Below are positions 1 to 7,263 of a DNA stretch of 21,896 bases, one piece after another (positions within the stretch are counted from its first letter, which is position 1; every line of letters begins with the position of its first letter). This DNA comes from JAURVT01 sp049059935 (GTDB lineage: Bacteria; Actinomycetota; Actinomycetes; Propionibacteriales; Nocardioidaceae): positions 1 through 21,896 of the forward strand of contig NZ_JBMGQR010000071.1 in NCBI RefSeq assembly GCF_049059935.1. Direction: 5' to 3'. The position numbers and the translations under genes were made by a program. The notes below the pieces were generated by a model that made no database searches, had not been told where the DNA came from, and was given only the letters and a program-made list of their open reading frames with translations.

Positions 1-33
1 GATGTCGGGGCATCACCACGCACCGACAACTCC
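1..33. repeat. 33-bp direct repeat, left copy (cut by window edge)
   Basis: These 33 bases recur exactly at 1084-1116. There they form the loop and right arm of a large palindrome, so this copy is probably the right half of a second complete palindrome whose left arm lies before the window. The copies have the same orientation and bracket the gene at 109-1059. Identity stops at base 34. It may be a terminator for an upstream gene, a REP-like intergenic repeat, or a boundary of the inserted gene. Confidence 0.8.
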
Positions 34-49
34 CCTGGTCGAGGGTGGG

Positions 50-58
50 TTGTCCACA
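50..58 (+). promoter_or_regulatory. DnaA-box-like 9-mer upstream of the AbiEi/DUF559 gene
   Basis: TTGTCCACA matches the preferred actinobacterial DnaA box exactly. It lies 50 bp before the start codon at 109, just after one arm (43-50, GGGTGGGT) of an 8-bp inverted repeat whose other arm (94-101) sits between the ribosome binding site and the start. A single box is not an origin. It could be a chance match, a regulatory DnaA site, or part of the recurring upstream sequence of this gene family. Confidence 0.3.
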
Positions 59-108
59 GATCCGTCGGCAGGCGGCAGATCGCCCGGAGAGGGACCCACC
101 CTGCAGCC

Positions 109-1059
109 GTGACCATCGACCTCGGCGACCGACCTCTGACCCTGCGGGACGGACTGCTCGACGACCTCCACCGCCGGCAGCACGGCGTGGCGAGCCGTGA
201 GCAGCTGACCGCGGCGGGGATCACCGCGCGGACGGTCGAGGCCCAGCTCAGGGCCGAGCGGTGGACCGCGCCCACCTCCACCGTGGTGACGCTGACCAAC
301 GGCCCCCTCACTCGGGACCAGCTGCTCTGGGTCGCGGTCCTCAGTGCTCCCCGACCGGCCGCGCTGGCGTGCAGCACGGCGCTCGTCCACCAGGGCTTCC
401 GCGGACTGCTCGAGGACGACGGACTCGTCCACGTGGTCGTCGCGCGCGCGACGATGATGGCGCCGGTGGCCGGTGTGCGGATACACGAGTCACGCCGGTT
501 CACCGCTGACGACGTCGTCGTGCGACGCGGGCTGCCCACCTGCAGCGTCGAACGGGCCGCGATCGACGTCGTGGCGTGGCAGCGCCGCCCACGGTTCGCG
601 TACGCGGTGGTCGGCGCCGTGGTGCAGCAGCGACTGGGGACGGTCGAGCGTCTACGCGCCGAGCTGGACGCCGCCGGCCACGTCCGTCACCGCGGTCACC
701 TCCGCTGCGCGATCGACGACGTCGCCGGCGGGGCGCAGGCGCTCGGCGAGATGGACCTGGTCCGCGCGTGCCGCCGGTTCGGGCTGCAGCGGCCGGTGGC
801 CCAACGCGTCCGCCACGACGCTCACGGGCGCAAGCGCTACCTCGACGCCGAGTGGGACCTCGGTCCCGGACGGATCGTCGTGCTCGAGGTGGACGGTGCG
901 CACCACCGCGAGGTGGAGCACTGGGAGGCCGACATGCGGCGCGAACGGGCGATCGTCGTCGACGGCCGGACGGTGCTGCGCTGCTCGTCCCGCGAGATCA
1001 GGCTCGACCCCGCAGCCGTGATCACCGACCTGCGCGGTGTCGGCGTCCCGTCCGCCTGA
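109..1059 (+). CDS. AbiEi-like N-terminal domain with DUF559/Vsr-like nuclease-fold C-terminus
   Basis: 316 aa from a GTG start; a GGAGAGGG stretch lies about 15 nt upstream, rather far. Residues about 17-95 look like the winged-helix region of AbiEi-type antitoxins (SREQLTAAGI, then a conserved ACSTALV segment). Residues about 208-308 match DUF559, a Vsr/PD-(D/E)XK-related nuclease fold, with E214, D246, E260 and D262 (VVLEVDGAHH) as possible metal ligands and a later W-x3-D-x2-R segment. Such proteins are common and numerous in Actinobacteria, usually without the AbiEii toxin; no toxin gene is adjacent here. Whether it cuts DNA, represses transcription or does both is unknown. It sits alone between two direct copies of a palindromic sequence, which suggests an accessory gene placed beside purU. 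The domain assignment is fairly sure; the function is not. Confidence 0.8.
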   Translation: MTIDLGDRPLTLRDGLLDDLHRRQHGVASREQLTAAGITARTVEAQLRAERWTAPTSTVVTLTNGPLTRDQLLWVAVLSAPRPAALACSTALVHQGFRGLLEDDGLVHVVVARATMMAPVAGVRIHESRRFTADDVVVRRGLPTCSVERAAIDVVAWQRRPRFAYAVVGAVVQQRLGTVERLRAELDAAGHVRHRGHLRCAIDDVAGGAQALGEMDLVRACRRFGLQRPVAQRVRHDAHGRKRYLDAEWDLGPGRIVVLEVDGAHHREVEHWEADMRRERAIVVDGRTVLRCSSREIRLDPAAVITDLRGVGVPSA

Positions 1060-1068
1060 CCTCCCGAC

Positions 1069-1112
1069 TTGTCGGTGCCTGGTGATGTCGGGGCATCACC
1101 ACGCACCGACAA
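1069..1112. terminator. 44-nt palindrome: 19-bp stem, 6-nt loop
   Basis: The left arm 1069-1087 and right arm 1094-1112 are complementary over 19 positions with one mismatch, leaving the loop TCGGGG. It begins 9 nt after the AbiEi/DUF559 stop and ends 8 nt before the purU ribosome binding site. It is a likely terminator for the upstream gene despite lacking a U-tract. The loop and right arm are the sequence repeated at 1-33, so it also belongs to a repeat family. Confidence 0.6.
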
Positions 1113-1116
1113 CTCC
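1084..1116. repeat. 33-bp direct repeat, right copy
   Basis: Exact copy of bases 1-33, offset by 1083 bp in the same orientation. It includes the non-symmetric loop of the palindrome, so the match is a true direct repeat and not just a shared palindrome. Recombination between the copies would remove the gene at 109-1059 cleanly and leave one copy before purU. Confidence 0.85.
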
Positions 1117-1132
1117 GGGGGGAGGGTCGGGG

Positions 1133-1999
1133 ATGATGGACGCCATGCCCAGCCCCAGCTACGTCCTGACGCTCGCCTGCACCGACCGCCCGGGCATCGT
1201 GCACGCCGTCACCGGCAACCTCGCCGAGCAGGGCGCCAACATCCTGGACTCCCAGCAGTTCGGCGACCGCCGCGACACCCGCTTCTTCATGCGGGTGCAC
1301 TTCGACGTGGACGGTACCGACGTCGCCGCGCTGCGCAGCGCGTTCTCCCCCGTCGCCGAGGGCCTCGGCATGGACTGGGAGCTGGAGGACGCGAGCCGTC
1401 CGTGCCGCACGCTGATCATGGTGTCGAGGTTCGGGCACTGCCTGAACGACCTGCTGTTCCGGCAGTCGAGCGGCGCGCTGCCCATCGACGTCGCCGCCGT
1501 GGTGTCGAACCACCGCGACCTCGAGCGCCTCGCCGACACCTACGAGGTGCCGTTCCACCACGTGCCCGTCACGCCCGACACCAAGCGCGACGCCGAGCAG
1601 CAGGTGCTGCGCCTCGTCGACGAGCTCGACGTCGACCTCGTCGTGCTGGCCCGGTACATGCAGATCCTGTCCGACGAGGCCAGCGAGGCGCTGTCGGGCC
1701 GGACGATCAACATCCACCACTCGTTCCTGCCCAGCTTCAAGGGCGCCAAGCCGTACCACCAGGCGTTCGACCGCGGCGTCAAGCTGATCGGCGCCACCGC
1801 GCACTACGTCACCGCGCAGCTCGACGAGGGCCCGATCATCGAGCAGGACGTCACCCGCGTGAACCACCGGATGGGCCCGGACGACATGGTGCAGGCCGGC
1901 CGTGACGTCGAGTCGCAGGTGCTGTCGCGGGCCGTCCGCTGGCACGCCGAGCGACGTCTGCTGCTCGACGGGTCGCGCGTCGTCGTGTTCTCGGCCTGA
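1133..1999 (+). CDS. purU: Formyltetrahydrofolate deformylase
   Basis: Hydrolyses 10-formyl-THF to formate and THF, balancing the one-carbon pool and, in enterics, feeding formate to PurT. 288 aa from the first ATG at 1133, which has GGAGG 7 nt upstream; ATGs at 1136 and 1145 are alternatives in the same frame. An N-terminal ACT domain (about residues 9-85, starting LTLACTDRPG) precedes a formyltransferase-fold domain (about 91-285). The catalytic triad of the family is visible as N193 and H195 (INIHHSFLP) and D231 (QLDEGPI). The length is normal for PurU. It is preceded by a strong hairpin, so it probably starts its own transcript, and 76 bp separate it from mdh. With folD, purN and purH nearby, the region is rich in folate one-carbon genes. 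Confidence 0.95.
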   Translation: MMDAMPSPSYVLTLACTDRPGIVHAVTGNLAEQGANILDSQQFGDRRDTRFFMRVHFDVDGTDVAALRSAFSPVAEGLGMDWELEDASRPCRTLIMVSRFGHCLNDLLFRQSSGALPIDVAAVVSNHRDLERLADTYEVPFHHVPVTPDTKRDAEQQVLRLVDELDVDLVVLARYMQILSDEASEALSGRTINIHHSFLPSFKGAKPYHQAFDRGVKLIGATAHYVTAQLDEGPIIEQDVTRVNHRMGPDDMVQAGRDVESQVLSRAVRWHAERRLLLDGSRVVVFSA

Positions 2000-2029
2000 T
2001 CCGCCGAGGCGGGCGCGGCGGGAAGTTGC

Positions 2030-2035
2030 TAGCGT
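2030..2035 (+). promoter_or_regulatory. Candidate -10 element for mdh
   Basis: TAGCGT fits the actinobacterial TANNNT pattern and lies 40 nt before the mdh start in the purU-mdh gap. No good -35 hexamer is visible at the usual distance, so this is a weak call. Confidence 0.25.
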
Positions 2036-2075
2036 CGGGACGCGTACGCCGTCGCCCTCGAACAGGAGCCCACCC

Positions 2076-3062
<987 letters not shown>

Positions 3063-3064
3063 GC

Positions 3065-3285
3065 GTGCCCCGTCACCCCGAGGTCGAGTCGTACGTCGCG
3101 TCGCTGCCCGCCGAGCACCAGGAGGTCCTGAGGCTCGTGCGGGCAGCGGCGCGTCGGGCCGTCCCGACCTAGGGGCCGCGCTCGCGCCGTACCTCTCGGG
3201 CGCGAGCACGATCAGGATGCCGTGGGCCAGCGGCGTCCCGCACGGGCTGGTGGGACGCGTCGCCGCGCACCACGCGGCGCGCTAG
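3065..3285 (+). pseudogene. Remnant of a DUF1801 family gene (internally deleted, frameshifted)
   Basis: A frame opening with GTG 2 nt after the mdh stop encodes 35 residues (with ESYVASLPAEHQEVL and LVRAAAR) before a TAG at 3170-3172. This looks like the N-terminus of DUF1801/YdhG-type proteins. Directly after it, in the next frame (about 3175-3285), is a segment resembling the C-terminus of the same family: a GASTIRMP stretch, then GVPHGLVGRVAAHHAAR and a TAG. Intact members are about 110-140 aa; here the roughly 50-60 residues between the two ends are missing and the ends are out of frame. The best explanation is one ancestral gene with an internal deletion. The family match is by eye from short segments, so the short 5' frame could instead be an unrelated small ORF. 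Confidence 0.5.
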
Positions 3286-3569
3286 ACCGCCTGCGGCACC
3301 ACCACGGCGAGCACGACGAGCACCGCGCCGAGCCCGACCATCCAGACGATGTCGAAGCGCTTGCGGCGCACGCGCAGCAGGCCGGCGTCGGCGTCGCGGA
3401 CGACGAGCCGGGCGATGCCCGCGACGACGAAGCCCCAGCCGGCCAGCCCGACGCCGAAGCGCCACGGGCCGATCGCCACGAGGGCCAGACCGATCAGCAT
3501 GAGCACGACCAGCGCCGCATAGACGAACGTCCCGGTGGGCACCGGCGGCCTGTCGCCGGGGGTGGTCAC
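3282..3569 (-). CDS. DUF3017 family small membrane protein
   Basis: 95 aa from a GTG start 8 bp after the folD stop, so almost certainly co-transcribed with folD. Three hydrophobic segments are visible at about residues 15-32, 37-56 and 73-93, with an arginine/lysine-rich loop (RVRRKRFD, 66-73) between the second and third. That size and shape match DUF3017, a family of unknown function found beside folD and mdh in Actinobacteria. It probably sits in the cytoplasmic membrane. Its TAG overlaps the TAG ending the convergent DUF1801 remnant (both within CTAG at 3282-3285). No enzymatic motif is seen. Confidence 0.8.
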   Translation of the reverse strand: MTTPGDRPPVPTGTFVYAALVVLMLIGLALVAIGPWRFGVGLAGWGFVVAGIARLVVRDADAGLLRVRRKRFDIVWMVGLGAVLVVLAVVVPQAV

Positions 3570-3577
3570 GTCGCGCG

Positions 3578-4435
3578 TCAGCCGGCGAGCGACCGCTCGG
3601 CCGCCTCGACGACGTTGGTCAGCAGCATGGCGCGGGTCATCGGACCGACACCGCCGGGGTTGGGCGACATCCAGGCCGCCACCTCGGCCGCGTCGAGCGC
3701 GACGTCGCCGGCGATCCTGCCCTCGGCGTCGCGGCTCACGCCGACGTCGAGCAGCGCGGCGCCGGGCTTGACCATGTCGGCGGTGACGATGCCGGGAACG
3801 CCGGCGGCGGCGACGACGATGTCGGCGCGCGCCACCTCGGCGGCGAGGTCGCGGGTGCCGGTGTGGCACAGGGTGACGGTGGCGTTCTCGGAGCGACGGG
3901 TGAGCAGCAGCCCGAGCGAGCGGCCGACGGTGATGCCGCGGCCCACGACGCACACCTGCGCGCCGGCGACCGGCACGTCGTGCGCGCGGAGCAGCTCGAC
4001 GATGCCGCGCGGGGTGCAGGGCAACGGGGCGTCCTGGCCGAGCACGAGCCAGCCGAGGTTGGTGGGGTGCAGGCCGTCGGCGTCCTTGGCGGGATCGATG
4101 CGCTCGATCACCGCGTTCTGGTCCAGCCCCCTGGGCAGCGGCAGCTGGACGATGTAGCCGGTGCAGGCGGGGTCGGCGTTGAGCGCGTCGACCGCGTCCT
4201 CGACCTCGGCCTGCGTGGCGCTCTCGGGCAGGTCGACGCGGATGGACTCGATGCCCACCTGCGCGCAGTCCTTGTGCTTGCCGCCGACGTAGATCTGGCT
4301 GCCGGGGTCGTCACCCACCAGCACGGTGCCGAGACCCGGCACCACGCCGCGCTCGCGGAGAGCCGCGACCCGGGTGGTGAGGTCGGCCTTGATGCGGGCC
4401 GCGGTGGCCTTGCCGTCGAGGATCTGCGCAGTCAC
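3578..4435 (-). CDS. folD: Bifunctional methylenetetrahydrofolate dehydrogenase / methenyltetrahydrofolate cyclohydrolase
   Basis: Interconverts 5,10-methylene-THF and 10-formyl-THF using NADP, supplying the formyl donor used by PurN and PurH. 285 aa from a GTG start with GGGAG 10 nt upstream; normal length. The substrate pocket shows Y49 and K53 (QIYVGGK), followed by VQLPLPRGL (96-104) and the KDADGLHP loop (117-124). The dinucleotide motif reads GRGITVGRSLG (165-175), and the C-terminal signature PNPGGVGPMT lies at 258-267. It is divergent from the YbaK-like gene with only 33 bp between starts, and I see no TANNNT element in that gap, so its promoter may lie inside the neighbouring coding sequence. 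DUF3017 follows directly. Confidence 0.97.
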   Translation of the reverse strand: MTAQILDGKATAARIKADLTTRVAALRERGVVPGLGTVLVGDDPGSQIYVGGKHKDCAQVGIESIRVDLPESATQAEVEDAVDALNADPACTGYIVQLPLPRGLDQNAVIERIDPAKDADGLHPTNLGWLVLGQDAPLPCTPRGIVELLRAHDVPVAGAQVCVVGRGITVGRSLGLLLTRRSENATVTLCHTGTRDLAAEVARADIVVAAAGVPGIVTADMVKPGAALLDVGVSRDAEGRIAGDVALDAAEVAAWMSPNPGGVGPMTRAMLLTNVVEAAERSLAG

Positions 4436-4468
4436 GCAGGCGAGTCTCCCACGTGCCAGGGTGGTGCC

Positions 4469-5014
4469 ATGACCGCCCCGACGCTCGGCCGGCTCGACCT
4501 CGTCCCGGCCACCTCCGCCACGCACCTCCTCGCCCCGCCCGTCGCCGACGGCGTCGCGGGTCAGGAGGACGCCTGGGTCTGCGAGATCGACCCCGGCCTG
4601 GCCGACACCGCCGAGTTCGGCGAGGCGTTCGACGTGCCGCCGGAGGCGTCGGCCAACTGCGTCGTGGTGCTCGGCCGCCGCGGTGACGACGAGACGCTCG
4701 CGGCGTGCATGGTGCTCGCCGACTCGCGGCTCGACGTCAACAAGGCCGTCCGCAAGCACCTGGACGTCCGCAAGTGCTCGTTCGCACCCATGGACCGCGC
4801 GACGTCGGAGACGCGGATGGAGTACGGCGGCATCACCCCGGTCGGCGTCCCCGCGGCGTGGCCCGTCCTCGTCGACGAGCGCGTCGCCGCGCAGCCGTGG
4901 GTGGTCGTCGGCAGCGGCCTGCGCCGCTCCAAGCTGGTGCTACCCGGCGCGGTCGTGGCGTCCCTGCCCGGTGCCGTCGTCGGGGTGTTCGCCACGCCCC
5001 CGTCCGCGATCTGA
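4469..5014 (+). CDS. YbaK/EbsC (ProX-like) aminoacyl-tRNA deacylase family protein
   Basis: 181 aa from ATG; the upstream AGGGTGG is a modest ribosome binding site. Members of this family remove wrongly attached amino acids from tRNA in trans, for example Cys- or Ala-tRNAPro. Residues about 60-172 show the family pattern: CVVVLGR, then V90-N91-K92 with K92 in the position of the catalytic lysine, KHLDVRKCSFA, the glycine loop EYGGITPVGVP (118-128), PVLVDERV and VVVGSGLRRSKL. The N-terminal 55 residues are not obviously part of the domain. Its exact tRNA substrate cannot be read from sequence. The last few codons and the TGA lie inside the left arm of the hairpin at 4999-5072, so transcript end and reading frame end coincide. 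Confidence 0.8.
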   Translation: MTAPTLGRLDLVPATSATHLLAPPVADGVAGQEDAWVCEIDPGLADTAEFGEAFDVPPEASANCVVVLGRRGDDETLAACMVLADSRLDVNKAVRKHLDVRKCSFAPMDRATSETRMEYGGITPVGVPAAWPVLVDERVAAQPWVVVGSGLRRSKLVLPGAVVASLPGAVVGVFATPPSAI

Positions 5015-5072
5015 TGGGTTGGCGGGGTTCCCGGGCTTCAGAACCCCTGCAAACCATCAGATCGCGGACGGG
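4999..5072. terminator. Large bidirectional hairpin between YbaK-like gene and purH
   Basis: Arms 4999-5030 and 5041-5072 are each 32 nt and pair at all but about three positions, with a 10-nt loop at 5031-5040. The outer 19 bp pair perfectly. It lies between convergent genes (stops at 5012-5014 and 5093-5095), so it can serve both as a terminator. No U-tract follows on either strand. The stem is much longer than a standard intrinsic terminator, so a palindromic repeat element is an alternative. Confidence 0.65.
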
Positions 5073-5092
5073 AGGGTGGGCCCGGGCGGTCG

Positions 5093-6649
5093 TCAGTGGA
5101 AGAAGTGGCGGGTGCCGGTGAGGTAGAGGGTGACGCCGGCGGCCTTGGCGGCCTCGACGACCTCCTCGTCGCGCTTGGACCCGCCGGGCTGGACGACGGC
5201 GCGCACGCCGGCGTCGAGCAGCACCTGCATGCCGTCGGCGAAGGGGAAGAACGCGTCGGACGCGGCGACGGCGCCGCGGGCGCGCTCCTCGCCGGCGCGC
5301 TCGACCGCCAGGCGGCAGGAGTCCACGCGGTTGACCTGGCCCATGCCGACGCCCACCGACGCGCCGTCGTGGGCGAGCAGGATCGCGTTCGACTTCACCG
5401 CGCGGATGGCCGTCCAGGCGAAGGCGAGGTCGGCGAGGGTGGCGTCGTCGGCGGCCTCGCCGGTGGCGAGCGTCCACGTGGACGGGTCGTCGCCGGGGGC
5501 GTCGACGCGGTCGGCCTGCTGGAGCAGCTCTCCGCCGGAGATGCCGCGGCGCTCGAGCTCGGGGCGGCCGGCGTCGTCGTCGCAGCGCAGGACGCGGATG
5601 TTCTTCTTGCGGGTCAGCACCTCGAGGGCGCCGTCCTCGTAGCCGGGGGCGACGACGACCTCGGTGAACACCTCGGCCACCTGCTCGGCCATCTCCACCG
5701 ACACCGGGCGGTTGACGGCGATGACGCCGCCGAACGCCGACACGGGGTCGCAGGCGTGCGCCTTGCGGTGCGCGTCGGCGACATCGGCGCCGACGGCGAT
5801 GCCGCACGGGTTGGCGTGCTTGATGATCGCCACGGCGGGCGCGTCGAAGTCGTACGCGGCGCGGCGGGCGGCGTCGGTGTCGACGTAGTTGTTGTACGAC
5901 ATCTCCTTGCCGTGCAGCTGCTCGGCGGACGCGAGGCCGCCGGTGCCGTCGGTGTAGAGCGCCGCACGCTGGTGCGGGTTCTCGCCGTAGCGGAGCACCG
6001 CCGACAGCGTGGAGGTGGAGCCTCCGAACACGGGCCACTCGCCCTTGTCGGCCACCTGCTCGGCGAACCACGACGCCACCGCGACGTCGTACGCCGCCGT
6101 GTGCGCGAACGCCTCGGACGCCAGCTGCTTGCGCTCCACCAGCGAGAACCCGCCCTCGCGGGCAGCGCGCAGCACGTCGTCGTAGCGCGACGGCGAGGTG
6201 ACGATGGCGACGCTGGGGTGGTTCTTGGCCGCGGCGCGGACCATCGACGGGCCGCCGATGTCGATCTGCTCGACGACGTCGTCGGGCGCGGCGCCCGAGG
6301 CGACCGTCTCGACGAACGGGTAGAGGTTGGAGACCACGAGGTCGAACGGCTCGATGCCGAGGTCGGCCAGCTGCGTGACGTGGGCGTCGAGGCGGCGGTC
6401 GGCCAGGATGCCGGCGTGGACGCGCGGGTGCAGCGTCTTGACCCGGCCGTCGAGGCACTCGGGGAAGCCGGTCAGGTCGGCGACCTCGGTGACCGGGACG
6501 CCGGCCGCGGCGATGCGCGCGGCGGTCGAGCCGGTGGAGACCAGCGCGACGCCGGCCTCGTGCAGGCCGACCGCGAGCTCCTCCAGACCCGTCTTGTCGT
6601 AGACCGAGACGAGGGCGCGCCGCAGCGGGGTGACGTCGATGGAGCTCAC
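5093..6649 (-). CDS. purH: Bifunctional AICAR transformylase / IMP cyclohydrolase
   Basis: Performs the last two steps of purine synthesis: formylation of AICAR with 10-formyl-THF, then ring closure to IMP. 518 aa from a GTG start, normal for the family. The N-terminal MGS-like cyclohydrolase domain spans about residues 8-150, with SVYDKTGLEEL, STGSTA and the DGRVKTLHP loop (67-75). The transformylase domain follows, with YGENPHQ (221-227), the catalytic K277-H278 in KHANPCG, and PGGSKRDEEV near the C-terminus. Its GTG overlaps the purN TGA by 4 nt (GTGA), so translation is coupled. It is the last gene of the DUF6350-purN-purH operon and is followed by the hairpin at 4999-5072. Confidence 0.97.
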   Translation of the reverse strand: MSSIDVTPLRRALVSVYDKTGLEELAVGLHEAGVALVSTGSTAARIAAAGVPVTEVADLTGFPECLDGRVKTLHPRVHAGILADRRLDAHVTQLADLGIEPFDLVVSNLYPFVETVASGAAPDDVVEQIDIGGPSMVRAAAKNHPSVAIVTSPSRYDDVLRAAREGGFSLVERKQLASEAFAHTAAYDVAVASWFAEQVADKGEWPVFGGSTSTLSAVLRYGENPHQRAALYTDGTGGLASAEQLHGKEMSYNNYVDTDAARRAAYDFDAPAVAIIKHANPCGIAVGADVADAHRKAHACDPVSAFGGVIAVNRPVSVEMAEQVAEVFTEVVVAPGYEDGALEVLTRKKNIRVLRCDDDAGRPELERRGISGGELLQQADRVDAPGDDPSTWTLATGEAADDATLADLAFAWTAIRAVKSNAILLAHDGASVGVGMGQVNRVDSCRLAVERAGEERARGAVAASDAFFPFADGMQVLLDAGVRAVVQPGGSKRDEEVVEAAKAAGVTLYLTGTRHFFH

Positions 6650-7263
6650 GTGCCGAACCTGACCGTTCTGTCGTCGATGGTGATGCCGTCGCGGACCAGG
6701 CGGCCCACGGTGTCGACGAGCATCGCGCGCTCGCCGGTCTTGATGCGCTCGTGCAGGGACGAGACGTCGTCGTCGGGGTGCACCGGCACCGCCGTCTGGG
6801 CCACGATCGGCCCCGTGTCGACGCCGGCGTCGACCACGAACAGGGTGGCGCCGGTGACCTTGACGCCGTGCGCCAGCGCGTCGCCCGGGCCGTTCATGCC
6901 CGGGAACGACGGCGACAGCGCAGGGTGGGTGTTGACGGTGCGGCCGCCGAACAGGCCGAGGAAGGCCGGGCCGGTGAGCTTCATGAACCCGGCGAGCACG
7001 ACGAGGTCGGGCTCGTGGACGGCGACGGCCTCGGCCAGCGCGACGTCCCACGCCGCACGGTCGGGGTGGTCGCGCACGCGCTCGACGAACGTCGGCAGGC
7101 CGGCGCGCTCGGCGCGTCGCAGCCCCTCGACGTCGGGACGGTCGGCGCCGACGGCGACCACGCGGGCGCCGTAGCCGGGTTGCTCGCAGGCATCGAGGAG
7201 GGCCTGCAGGTTGGTGCCGGAGCCGGACACCAGGACGACGAGTCGCGCGTCCCGCTCAGTCAC
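6646..7263 (-). CDS. purN: Phosphoribosylglycinamide formyltransferase
   Basis: Transfers the formyl group of 10-formyl-THF to GAR, the third step of purine synthesis. 205 aa from GTG, normal length. The nucleotide-binding start LVSGSGTNLQALL lies at 11-23. The catalytic residues of the family are N111 and H113 (TVNTHPALSPSFPG) and D149 (GVDTGPI). The GTG lies inside the end of the upstream DUF6350 gene (8-nt overlap, 7256-7263) and the TGA overlaps the purH start. The three genes are therefore an obligately coupled operon. AGGA 11 nt upstream is the nearest ribosome binding site. Confidence 0.97.
   Translation of the reverse strand: MTERDARLVVLVSGSGTNLQALLDACEQPGYGARVVAVGADRPDVEGLRRAERAGLPTFVERVRDHPDRAAWDVALAEAVAVHEPDLVVLAGFMKLTGPAFLGLFGGRTVNTHPALSPSFPGMNGPGDALAHGVKVTGATLFVVDAGVDTGPIVAQTAVPVHPDDDVSSLHERIKTGERAMLVDTVGRLVRDGITIDDRTVRFGT

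Noticed and set aside
50..58. Replication origin suggested by the DnaA box
   Set aside because: Only one box, no cluster, no AT-rich unwinding region, and no dnaA/dnaN/gyrB genes.
4436..4468. Divergent promoter region between folD and the YbaK-like gene
   Set aside because: Only 33 bp with no TANNNT element on either strand, so no promoter could be supported.
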